Shown here one piece after another: positions 11,801-21,124 of a DNA stretch of 64,000 nt. Positions within the stretch are counted from its first letter, which is position 1; each line of letters opens with the position of its first letter. The notes beneath the pieces are model-generated. The model ran no database searches and was not told where the DNA came from. It was given only the letters and a program-made list of their open reading frames with translations. Source of the stretch: Castor canadensis. Its lineage: Eukaryota; Chordata; Mammalia; Rodentia; Castoridae. The position numbers and the translations under genes are program-made. The stretch is taken from NCBI RefSeq assembly GCF_047511655.1, contig NC_133386.1:131691866-131755865 (forward strand), written 5' to 3'.

Positions 11801-12401
11801 CCGGCCACAAGTCTGGGAAGGGTAAGGCAGCTGTGGGCCTGGTTGGGGAGGTGAGCAGGGGAATGCCAAAATCTGATTTACTCACTACTCACACCGCACA
11901 GCAGAAGGGCTGTGAGCACTTTCCTAGAAATTTGGCACCTGGCATCAGGATCTGGAAAAGGAAGGCCTCGGGGCACAGCAGAGGCTGCTGCCAATCACTG
12001 CAATAAGGACAAGGGAGCAATTACCTGACAACACTAGGAGGGGTTGGTACCAGCCCCAAGAAGTCACTACCATTTGGGAAGTGAGGTTCCATTTGTCCAG
12101 ATAGAGCACTAGAAGGGGAGAGGGGTGATCTGGGTTGGATCAGTGAGGAGCCTTGGGAGCAAAGATCTGAGGTGACTGGTGGGAAGGGGGAAACCCCTCA
12201 AGACAGCTCAGGCCTTTTCCTTCAGGTAGCCTTCCCTGACCTCTAAGACTAGGTCAAGGCTAGGTCCAGAACCACAAGGCCTTGGATGCTGACTTTCCTA
12301 TCTGTAAAATGGGACACCTGGCCTCTCTCTCAGTGCTGGTGACCATCAAGGAGGAACACTGTTTAAGAGGAACCTCCTGGTGGAACCAGAGCCTGGAAGG
12401 C
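8869..12401. other. Intergenic upstream of LRRC32, scattered MIR/L2, no gene
   Basis: MIR-like pieces lie at about 10560-10645 (+), 10780-10850 (-) and 11425-11515 (-). An L2-like piece is at about 12210-12250 ('aggtagccttccctgacctc'). The remainder looks unique. Several 60-150 codon open frames have no recognisable domain and none is called. Confidence 0.5.
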
Positions 12402-12442
12402 CACCCCCCCACCCCCACCCCCCGCCACTCCCCTACCCCCCA
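12402..12442. other. C-rich tract, G-quadruplex potential on the minus strand
   Basis: At least four runs of four or more C occur within about 40 bases (ccccccc, ccccc, cccccc, then cccc and cccccc), so the minus strand has the G-run spacing for a quadruplex and the plus strand for an i-motif. It lies about 840 bases upstream of the inferred LRRC32 start site. Confidence 0.75.
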
Positions 12443-12503
12443 ATCTTCATGGCGGCTTCAGAAAGCCCCTTTGCAACTTGATGTAAGACACGATATGGCC
12501 ACC

Positions 12504-12556
12504 CCATTTTTGGACAAAAAATGGCTAGTTTGGACAAGATGGCGCCCAAACTAGCC
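12504..12556. promoter_or_regulatory. Double inverted repeat with a YY1-like loop
   Basis: GGCTAGTTTGG (12523-12533) and CCAAACTAGCC (12546-12556) form a perfect 11-bp stem around a 12-base loop holding AAGATGGCG (12536-12544), a YY1-type motif. An adjacent smaller inverted repeat, CCATTTTT (12504-12511) and AAAAATGG (12517-12524), shares two bases with the first stem. The two loop-side blocks 'tttggacaaaaaatggc' and 'tttggacaagatggc' are themselves near-direct repeats. The structure is plain to see; a regulatory role is inference. Confidence 0.6.
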
Positions 12557-12574
12557 TGGACTCAGTTTTGTGGC

Positions 12575-12685
12575 CAGATTGGGTTTAAACCCCTGCCTCT
12601 TACAAATTGTGTGACTTTGGATATGCCGTCTACCCTTCCCCAAGCCTCAGGTGCCCCAACTGTAAGTGGGGAACCAGATTGGACT
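12575..12685 (+). repeat. MIR fragment next to the promoter
   Basis: 'ttgggtttaaacccctgcct', 'aattgtgtgactttgg' and 'gcctcaggtgccccaactgt' follow the MIR order from core to 3' end. Confidence 0.6.
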
Positions 12686-13182
12686 CAGTCAATTGTTTTT
12701 TATCTATACTCCCTGCCTCACCTTAGCCTCAGTTTCCCCACCTTGTAACTGGGGATTTTCGATAGCCCTGCGATGACGACAGAGGGGAGGAGGGATGGCC
12801 GCGGCGCGGGGGAACCCCCTCGGCAGGCGCCCCAGGGCCAAAGAAGGGTCATTTCCTTCCCGTTCAGCGGCCGTCAGTCACCGCTCCGGTCGGCCCCCGC
12901 CTAAGCAAGTGCGGCGGCGCCAGGATTTCCTCCGCGGGCCTGCGCCCCTAGCGCCCCCTCCGCCCCTGCGGACCTCGCGGCGGCGAGCTGCACGTGCGGC
13001 CGTCCCCGGGTCGCACTTCCCTCGCGACCTGCTCCCTCCCGGCCCCTTCGCCCCCGCCTCTGCCAAACCCCGATTGCAGCGTAAGGAGGATGCTCCCCCC
13101 ACCCACGCCCCGCCAGTTCCCGAGAAACCGAGTCCCGGGACGGCGGGGCCAGGCGCTAGGACCCCGCGGCCGCGGGGCCAGG

Positions 13183-13220
13183 GGGCGTGGCTGCGGGTGG
13201 GCGGCGGGAGAGTATTTAAA
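13183..13220 (+). promoter_or_regulatory. LRRC32 core promoter: GC box and TATA-like box
   Basis: GGGCGTGG (13183-13190) is an SP/KLF-type box and TATTTAAA (13213-13220) is a TATA-like element. A start site about 25-30 bases downstream (about 13243-13250) would give an exon 1 of roughly 110 bases ending at the donor at 13357. A TATA-like box within a CpG island suggests a focused start site. The exact start is not visible in the sequence. Confidence 0.6.
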
Positions 13221-13244
13221 CCCCCGGCGCCGCCCCCTCGCGGC

Positions 13245-13357
13245 CGAGCCTCCGCGGGCCGTGACCCCGGGCTCGGCGCGGGTGGGACCCGGCCAGGTTT
13301 GCGCAAAATGAGCCGAGGCTGCTGCCCAGGAGAGGAGCGGCGGCCGCGCTGAGCCAG
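13245..13357 (+). other. LRRC32: LRRC32 exon 1 (non-coding 5' UTR exon)
   Basis: The 3' boundary is a good splice donor, GAGCCAG/GTAGGA, with GT at 13358. The 5' end is only estimated from the TATA-like box. The exon carries a short upstream ORF (13308-13352) but not the GARP start codon, which is in exon 2. A non-coding first exon and three exons in all agree with the known layout of LRRC32. Confidence 0.6.
13308..13352 (+). CDS. Upstream ORF in the LRRC32 5' UTR (14 codons)
   Basis: ATG at 13308 (A at -3, a favourable context) opens MSRGCCPGEERRPR and stops at TGA 13350-13352, still inside exon 1. After splicing to exon 2 the stop lies 9 nucleotides before the GARP ATG, and the uORF is in the same frame as GARP (54 nucleotides between the two ATGs). 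It could dampen GARP translation; stop-codon readthrough would give an N-terminally extended GARP. It only matters if the start site is upstream of 13308, which the TATA position supports. Confidence 0.5.
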   Translation: MSRGCCPGEERRPR

Positions 13358-14221
13358 GTAGGAGCCGCCCGGCGGGCGTGGCTGGCCGGCCCCCCTCCGG
13401 CTGGGGCCACTCCATGCGGCGTCCCCATCACTCCGCTCCCACGGCCCCACTTCGCCGGTGGAGAACCCACCACTGTCTCAATCAGGCTTTCCCGAGAAAG
13501 GGACTGGCCGGAGTTCCCTTTTGACAGCTGGGAAGACAGAAGCCAAAAGTGGGGGACTTGCGCAGGAACACACAACTAGTCCAGGGTGGGGCAGGATTTG
13601 AACTCAGGTCCCCTCAGCCCTCTGCTCCACCTCACTAGCTAGCCTGCCCATCTCTCTGGAGTGGACATCCGGCGCTCTTTGGGGTGCTGGGAGCCAGCCT
13701 TCTTTAAGGATGGTAAGATGTGAGGGACACCCCCGCCCCTACCCCCACCCCTAGCTGCCTGAAATTCCGCCATCACAGCCGCATTCCTTTGGGTTAAGGT
13801 CTAATTCCCTCGTGGGTTGCACGTCTCCAGAACGGGGCTTGCCCTTAGTGATTCACTGCTCGCTGGGAGCCTCTGAAGCAGCACTCCCAGGACCCCACTG
13901 TGCCAGGACGTCAGAGCCAGCCCAAGAGCAGCAGGGAACACCCGTGGCCACTCAGCTTCTGGCCTTGAACCTGGGGGGTCCTTGGTGGTGAGGAGGGAGG
14001 CCTTGGCCCGTCTAGTGGAAACAGTTGCTTTGGAGGCAGAGGGACTGGATTCCAATCCCGACCCCGCTGTTTGCTGTACGTGTGACTTTGGGTAAGTCAT
14101 CCGTGAGCTTCGTTTTCCTCATGATTAAAAGTGGAGACAGTTCTGTAGGGACCAGTGGGACCGCATGTGCTGAAGATGTCCGTGTTCAGGACATGTGGTC
14201 CTCGGTAGGCCCTGGGTCACC

Positions 14222-14330
14222 CTAGGGGTAAGTCACTTCACCCCTCTGAGCCTGTTTTTTTCTTCTGTAAAATGGGAATTACAGTGATCACCTCACTGGG
14301 TGGTCATGAGAATTAAATGAGATGATATAG
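14222..14330 (+). repeat. MIR fragment
   Basis: 'ggtaagtcacttcacccctctgagcc', 'tctgtaaaatgggaatta' and 'atgagaattaaatgagatgat' are in MIR order. A second piece lies just upstream (14010-14145), so this may be one broken copy or two. Confidence 0.65.
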
Positions 14331-16254
14331 AAGATATCTTAGAAGATACAGGTCTAATGTCCTTACATAGTAGGGGTGGGCTTATTTTGAGATGTCCCCC
14401 ATCCCTCTTCTCAATATCCTTGGCACTTCTCCCAGTCAGAGTCCTGCCATGTTTCCTGCCTCCTTTTGCCACACCACTTAACTTCAGTCCTGGGGCCTCC
14501 CTCCTTAGCACACCTCACCTGGGATGCTCAGCCTTGTGGGTGCTAAATGGGGAGGATACAGAAGTGTCCCCCACACTTCCATAACCATCCTCACCTGATC
14601 ATCACAATGGCTGGGGGTGGCCGGTGGTAGAACAGAAACGAGGCTGCTTCCCCTACTGATGAGAGACTGAGGCAGAGAGGATAGAGGACTTGGCCCTGAA
14701 ACAGGGCTGGGGACCAGTGGAGTCTGGATGTAAGCCTGGATCTAAATGCCCCAGTCCTCCCTGTGAGAGAGAGCAGCCTGTTGCTACACACTGAGGGGTG
14801 CCCACAGCCCAGGGGCCTCTTCCCATCAGAGTTCCCCTGTGCTGCAGGGATGCCCCTTCTGGATGTGCAGGTGCCCATGCTGGGGGCAGGCCCTTCAGGT
14901 TTTCAGGCTCAGAGCTAAGCCCTGGCCCTTCCTTGCCCTCACCTAGCACTCATCACTCAGTTCACTGTGGTCATTTGTTCCTGAGATCTCTAGTGAGCAC
15001 CTGCTTTACCAGTCCAGGTTCCATAGAGTAAGAAATAGAAGAGCAGGAAGTGGCAAATGTGAGGAGAACAGTTAGACCCATGAGTGGTTAGCCGAAGAGC
15101 ATTTTAGACCCAGGGTATGGCAAGGGCAAAGGCCCTGACGCAGGAATGCTGTGTTTGAGGAGCCCCAGAAAGCTAGAAATTGGTGAGGAAGGGCAGATGG
15201 TAGATGGAGTCAGACTTGTGTGTGAAACCTGGATGTTGATGGAGATTTTCAGAGTAGATGTCACGTTCTGCTATCCATATGATATTTTGAAATACAGTAT
15301 GGCTGCATGGATAGGACAGAGTATATGGGGTTCGGGGGAAGCAGGGAAATAAATACAGTGGGCAAAGCCTGGGTGGCACCTGTCTGGTGGCGATGGAGGA
15401 GGGGGCAGGTCTGGGGGCTGTTTTCCAGGGAGAGCAGTTAGAACCTGCTCCTGGGGAAGGAATGTGGCAGGAGTTGGAGAGAGAGTCAGGGGACCTGCCC
15501 TCACCAGCATCCCATGTTACAGAGACTGTCGGTACCCATTCTCTGTGCCATCCTGCCTGCCTTGTGCTGGGAGGAGGGTCTCAGAGGAGAGGAGGCCTCT
15601 CTGCCTCCAGGGCTGTCCCTTAGGAGAGATGAGAGAGTGCTTGGTGCTGAGCTCACTGCAGCTCACAAGGCCGTGGGAATCTGAAGAAGAGGAGGATGTA
15701 GCACAGCCTTGGAGAACCAGAGAAGGCTTCCTAGAGGTGGTGACATCTAAGCCAAGCCCCATGTGATAAAGAGGTATTCAGCAGGAGGACAGAGGAGGAA
15801 GTAAAGGGTGCAAAGAGAACTGAAGGACCCAGAGCAGAAGAGGGGACAGTGAGAAGCCAGACTGGAGACAAGAGCTGGCGGGGGCAGGCCTTCAGGGTGA
15901 GGGGTTGTCACTCAGTTCTCAACGCTGATGTTGAGCAGGTGGCAGCCAGTCTGTCTTTTAAACAACAGGACAAAATTTCCTATGAAAGCACAGCCTGCAG
16001 TGCAGGGCACTGGAGGGCAGGCTGGGGCCCTGAGGGAGCCAGGGAGGAGGGCTGAAAGATACACGTTGGCCTCTGCGTGTTCCAGCAGGAAAGGACTTCA
16101 GAGCAGCCACCTATATTTGAACTCTTATTGCCACTGGGCTCTGACAGTCAAGTTGGAGCACTCAGAGGCCCTGCAGATGCCTTTTCTCCAAAGCCTCGCT
16201 CAGGATCACAGGCAGTACTCACTTACTGAGCCCCCGCTGGGGGAGAATGTAGAG

Positions 16255-16475
16255 GTTATGGGCACAGACCCAGGAACCAGACGTGACTGGATCGGATCTC
16301 GCTGTGTGACTTTAAGTATATCAGTTAATCTCTCTGAGCCTTAGTTTTCCCTTCCCTAAACTGGGAATGGTAATAATGGAACCAAGTCATTGAGTCATTG
16401 TGAGGGTTAAGTGAGTTAGTAATTGTAAAGTATTGGGAAGAGTGGCCAGGTGCAATAAGGACTCATGTATCCTCA
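16255..16475 (+). repeat. Nearly full-length MIR
   Basis: The order is clear: 'tgtgtgactttaagtatatc', 'aatctctctgagccttag', 'ctaaactgggaatggtaata' and 'tgtgagggttaagtgag'. Its 3' part continues to about 16475, and a reversed MIR piece follows at 16490-16575. Confidence 0.75.
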
Positions 16476-17359
16476 ACAGTACTTGGCATGGCTATCATTA
16501 CCTCAGAAAATGAAACAAGCACAGAGAGGTGGAATGACTTGTCAAAGGCCACACAGCAGGAAAGTAGAGGAGATAAGAAGGTGCTGTCAGATGTGGGTGA
16601 CTCGGGAGTCCAGTGACTCTGGAGGGCTTTAAGTGTCCCTCATGTTTAACGCTGTCTGTTCCTGTTGTGATCGCTTCTGTGCACTGTTTTGTGTCCCCAG
16701 TTCCCAGCATGGAGCCAGGCGTGAGGAGGCATTCAGTAAAGGTGTGATTGAATGTATGAATGAAGAATGACATGGATAGATTGAGTTGTGTGTCCCCAGC
16801 ACCTGGTTCAGTTCTTCAGGGAGGGAGCACTGGGATTCGACCCTGCTGAGGCCCTGTGGTCCCCTCAACCCCATCCCTGGCTGTGTGCAAAGCCTGGGTG
16901 GCCCAGCAGGCTCAGGTGCCACGTGCCCTTGCACAGCCTGTGGCCTCAGTGAAAGTACAGAGCTGGCAGCCTGCAGGGGGAGGGCTCAGAAAGGCCCTGG
17001 GGCAGGCCAGGCCCCAGCAGGGCTTCCTGTCAAGGCCAGGGCCCATCCTTGAACAATGGTAAAGGGCTAAGAATCAGAATCAAAAGAAAAAGTTCCAAAT
17101 AAAGAGGCAGCGGCAGAGGGGGGAGAATGAGGTATTCTATTTGGGGCCTAAGGAACTCCCCCCACAAGCTGGGGGAGACTTGCTTGTGGCCTGTGTGGAA
17201 ATGGAGTCCAAGCCCACCTCCTTCTACCCCTGGTCCTGAGCCGGCCCAGCCCAGGGAAACCCATAGGGTCCCTCTGTCTCCTGCGCACCCCTTCCATGCT
17301 ACCTGAAAGCCCAGACTTGACAAGTCACCCATTGCTTCCAAAATTCTTGCTTCCCCTTG

Positions 17360-17449
17360 GTAATGGCCCAGCTTGGCCTGGAACTCAAGAACTTCCTGCC
17401 TCGGCTCCTGAGTGCTGCAGTTACAGGTGTGTGCCACCATACCTGGCTG
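17360..17449 (-). repeat. B1/7SL-like SINE, reversed
   Basis: 'ggcctggaactcaagaactt', 'cctgagtgctgcagttacag' and 'tgtgccaccatacctggct' match the reversed B1 body. It sits about 180 bases upstream of exon 2. Confidence 0.8.
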
Positions 17450-17635
17450 TCCATGCAGTCCCATGTCCCTGCACCCTCCTCACTGGCAGCACAGTCATTT
17501 CAGCTCAGCCATGGTCTCGAGTCCCACAAAGGAGGATGAAGGAGGGTGGCACAGGCAGGTAGGAAAGGTGGGGCTGGCAGTGGGAAGGAGCCAGTGGTCT
17601 CACGGTGTCTCCTTTCCTCTCCACCCTACAGAGCC

Positions 17636-17722
17636 ATGAGTCACAAGATCCTGCTGTTCCTGGCCGTGCTGATCCTAGGCCTGGCCACTTCCCAGCACCA
17701 AGACAAGGTGCCCTGTAAGACG
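17636..17722 (+). CDS. LRRC32: LRRC32 (GARP) coding exon 2: start codon and signal peptide
   Basis: This exon starts at 17632 after CCCTACAG, and ATG lies 4 bases in (G at -3). It encodes the first 29 residues: a basic/polar start, a hydrophobic stretch (residues about 4-17), a likely signal-peptidase site after ATS (about residue 19), and the start of the mature chain with HQDKVPCKT, which holds the first N-cap cysteine (C27). The donor is ACG/GTAAGC at 17722/17723, phase 0, and it joins cleanly to VDKEALC in exon 3. The HQDKVPCK stretch matches the human mature GARP N-terminus. The product is a type I membrane receptor for latent TGF-beta. Confidence 0.95.
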
Positions 17723-17879
17723 GTAAGCTGCTCAGCCTAGCCCCGCTCCACCCTTGCCCTAGGGTGTCCTACTGCGCAGCTCCAGAAGCCAGATCTTAGA
17801 GGGGTGAGGAGAGGAAAGGGATTCACCCTGCATTAACGAGCATCTAATGTTTAAAGACCTGCTAATTTCCCAAGCCTGC

Positions 17880-17975
17880 CAGGTAAATACCACTAATTCC
17901 CATTTTACAGAGGAGGAAACTGAGGCTTGGGGAGGTTCGATGACTTGCCCAACATCATTTAGCCATGAACAGTAG
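17880..17975 (-). repeat. MIR fragment, reversed
   Basis: 'ccattttacagaggaggaaactgaggct' in two adjoining pieces, then 'gatgacttgcccaac', is the reversed MIR order. Confidence 0.65.
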
Positions 17976-20139
17976 TCTGATGTTGGACTCTCTTCCCCCA
18001 AGCTGTCCCTACAGTGGGCCCAGCCAGGGTATCTAGAATGTGTAAATGTGTAGGGAATGAGGAATGGTGAACTGCAGGGGCTCCTGTGTCCTGGTGGGAA
18101 CAAGTCCCCTTCTCTCATTGGGCTCCTTGACTAGAATGCCCTCATTCATTACTGCAAGTACAGGAAGCCTCCCCTGACCTTCCCAGGCTGACCCACCTGG
18201 TAGTTCCCTCTCAGGCTCCTGTCATCCCCGGGCTTCCCTCCACCTCTGTACTGAGTGTGCTTAGTACATGGGGTACTTGGTGAGTGGTCCACGCCTGTCT
18301 TACCTTCCAGGCTAAGAACTTCTCTAGTGCAGAGCCTGTTTTGATTCACTTTTGTTCCTTTTTTCTGCTCTAAGCCAAGGAGGTACCAATGTACTATGAG
18401 CCTGTGGGGCACAGGGAAAGAGAACACTTAGGTGCACTTGTAAGGCTAGGTAGTTGCTGAGGTCAAGGTCATAGCTGGGACTGGAGGCAGGGTTGACCCA
18501 CCAGCTGCCCCGCTTGGACACAGAATAGGCAGTTGCTTCAAGAGGCCAGAAGTGTGGGAGCTACCTGCCAGGAGCCCGGCCCCAAGGTCTGCAGTATTCT
18601 GCTATGGTTGTCATTGTCACCACTCTTCTTGCTCCTCAGAGTCCTTCTGGAAGTCTGAGAATCCAGAATAATGGGCAGAGAAGGCCTAGACATCATCAAA
18701 TACCTATGCCCACTCCACGTGGGTGCTGAGGTGAGGGGCGTTGGCCCCTAGCAGGCAGGTTGGAGCTTTGGATTTGGGGTGGGGGAATGAGATAACAGAC
18801 AGAGAAGCACTTTCTGATCCCACATGGAAGACAGTAGAGAAGACATGTGGCCCTATGGAGGTGGGGAGACATTATGTCATCACCTGGCTCCTCTCACCTG
18901 TGGGCTGGAGGAGAGCCCTTGTGTGAAGAGGGGGAGCAGTCCCAGACTATCCCTAACCTAGCCTGTCTAAGGGATGCTCTGGGTTGCTGAGGTTCCTGAC
19001 AAGGAGACTGTGCCTGTGACCCCAGCAGGCAGAGAGGTAGTGAGGCCGGAAGGGTTAAGGATTGGCAAGGCCCCAGGGCAAGTTTCTGGCTTCTGAGGGT
19101 GGCCAACTGCAGGGGTCTCCCTATGTCTCCTGGGGCGTCCATAAGCCATTTCCTTGGAGGTGGCAGGGCTAGCCACAGTGCTGCATGCAGTAGGCAGAGA
19201 GGAGCTCATGAGTGTCCGAGGCTAGGCAGTTCTGCTCCTCAGACCTGCTCACCTTGGGGTCCTGGGGAGGAATGACAGAGCTAGGTGAGGTAGGGACCCT
19301 GGCTCACGTTCCTTCTGCCAGCTCAGCCATGGCTCCCTGTGACCCCTGCAAATCACTGCCTCATGGGCCCCATCTGGAAAATGGGTAGGCTCGCTCTTTT
19401 TACTCTAATGGTCTCTGACTGTAATTAGAATATACAGAGCATGCCTTTTCTCTCCCCTCAGAGGGGATGATTGACTCAATGCCTGAACTATGTACTAAAC
19501 ACAGGGTCTGTGACTCTCCTTCATCACTTTCTGGGGGTCAGGCCCAAAACATCTATGCCAATCATCCCAGTCCCTCCTTTCTCTGAGCGCTCTGGCAGAT
19601 CCCCACACAAACAGTCACAATTGAGAGGCACAAAGCTATGACAGAGGGAGTAGTCAGGGAGGGCTTCCTGCTGGAAGAGATGCTGGGACTCAGGCAAGCA
19701 TCACCAGCCCAGAGAGGAGATCCAGAGGTAGGCACAGGAGAGAGTGGTGGGCAGTGGTCAGGTGCAGTCACTGCATCTGGGAGAGGTGGGATAGGCGAGG
19801 GGACAGATGGCAGGAGTCTTGAATGCCTTGCTGAGGGTCCTTGAGTCTGCCCTGGGTTTAAGCAGAGGGCAGCATGGGCAGAGTGGGGTTGATCAGTTGC
19901 CAAGCATTTGGTGGGTTGGGTGAGTCAGAAGGGGTCAATGGAGACTGGGGGCAGGAAAGGATGGAGATGTGTACTGGCCTGGGTACTGGGTTGTGCTTGT
20001 GCAAGTCACCCTTTGTTGGGAAAGGCTGGTGCTCCTGGGAGCTTGGAAGAGACCAGAGGGATGCAAATTCTGTACATTTGCATAGAATTCTGGCCCCAGA
20101 AGGCACATTCTGTGGAAGACCACAGGTGGAGTCTTTGGA

Positions 20140-20290
20140 TGGTAAAAGACCTGGGATTTGAGCTGGGTCCTCCTGAAGTCTCACTCATCCTCTCTGAGCT
20201 TTGGATAAGCAAACTTATATACAGGGCCAGCTGTTGTGAGGATACATTTAAACCACGGGCCTGAAAGTGCTAAGTAAACTGTAAAGTGCC
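20140..20290 (+). repeat. MIR fragment
   Basis: 'cctgggatttgagctgggtc', 'catcctctctgagctttgg', 'gttgtgaggatacattta' and 'agtgctaagtaaactgtaaa' are in order. Confidence 0.6.
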
Positions 20291-21124
20291 GATTTGGTGC
20301 TGGGGAAGGATGAGCTAAGTTTTGGATAAGAAATCAGAGTGGTGATGGGATTTGACAGAGGTCAAATGGCAAAATCACAGTCCTGTCACAAAGAATGTTG
20401 GTGGGACCCTGGCCATCTTTTGCCCTGCTCCCTTTCCTACCCTTGCTTCCAGGGGCCAATGCTGGACCAGGGTATGGAAGAGGAGGCCACTGATGGGAAT
20501 AGGGGTCAGTAGCAGCTGCAGAGAGGAAGTCACCTCTAAGGGGGCTCATTCCAGATGCACCCCACATAATAAGAGCCTGAAGGAGATCGGAGAGTGGGAG
20601 GCTGAAATAAAAACTGGGGACAGGAGTACATACCTCACGTTTCCCTTGGAAACACCTTTTCCCAGTGTGGCTTCTGGTTAAAGTCTGGTTGAGTACCTGG
20701 TCCATAGAAGGACCCACAATATGGAACCAGTAGTCCTGGGCCCCAGCTTGGCCCTGCTGCTGTCAGGCTGTGGGTCATTCCGAGTGACACATGGCTTAGT
20801 TGCCTAAAATGGTGGTCATGATGAGCAGAGGGCTTTTCTGAATTCATTTGTCCTTGTATCTGTCTACAGCCTTCTACCCATCAACCTTCACATAGTCCCT
20901 CCCTTCTGTCCAGCAGAGTGCTGGGTGCCGGACACAGGGGCAGGGAGCAGGATAGGGTCATCAGAAGTCAGACCGGATGGGAAAATGTCTGGCATTCTAG
21001 GATGCCACAGGAGAGCCTACCTAAGCCGGGCGGGGGGCTAGGAATCCTTCCTAGAGAAGTGTGTCTACTTCCATTTCTACTGCCCCATTCATGCCAGCTG
21101 CTCTCCCACCCCCTTCCTCCCTAG

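Larger units (their letters stand above)
12780..13400. promoter_or_regulatory. CpG island covering the LRRC32 promoter and exon 1
   Basis: Base composition switches sharply to very GC-rich with dense CpG (for example 12790-12810, 12960-13020 and 13120-13270). This is the only such region in the window. It surrounds a TATA-like box and the inferred first exon. Long open frames on both strands here (up to 190 codons) come from the lack of AT-rich stop codons. Confidence 0.9.
13358..17631 (+). other. LRRC32: LRRC32 intron 1
   Basis: The intron runs from the GT at 13358 to the AG at 17630-17631 (tract 'cctttcctctccaccctacag'). It holds MIR pieces at about 13510-13635 (-), 14010-14145 (+), 14222-14330 (+), 16255-16475 (+) and 16490-16575 (-), and a B1-like SINE at 17360-17449. 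The stretch from about 15040 to 16000 looks like old, unassigned repeat plus unique sequence. No further exon is evident. Confidence 0.75.
17723..21124 (+). other. LRRC32: LRRC32 intron 2
   Basis: It runs from GTAAGC at 17723 to CTCCCTAG at 21124. It holds reversed MIR at about 17880-17975, L2-like sequence at about 18110-18390 ('gcctcccctgaccttcccag', 'agcctgttttgattcacttt') and MIR at about 20140-20290. The rest is unassigned. The GT-AG ends and kept reading frame make the intron secure. Confidence 0.85.

Noticed and set aside
12795-13575. Open frames of 105-190 codons on both strands in the CpG island
   Set aside because: Pro/Arg/Gly-rich products arise from GC-rich DNA with few stops. 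They overlap the promoter and exon 1 and have no domain or splice logic.
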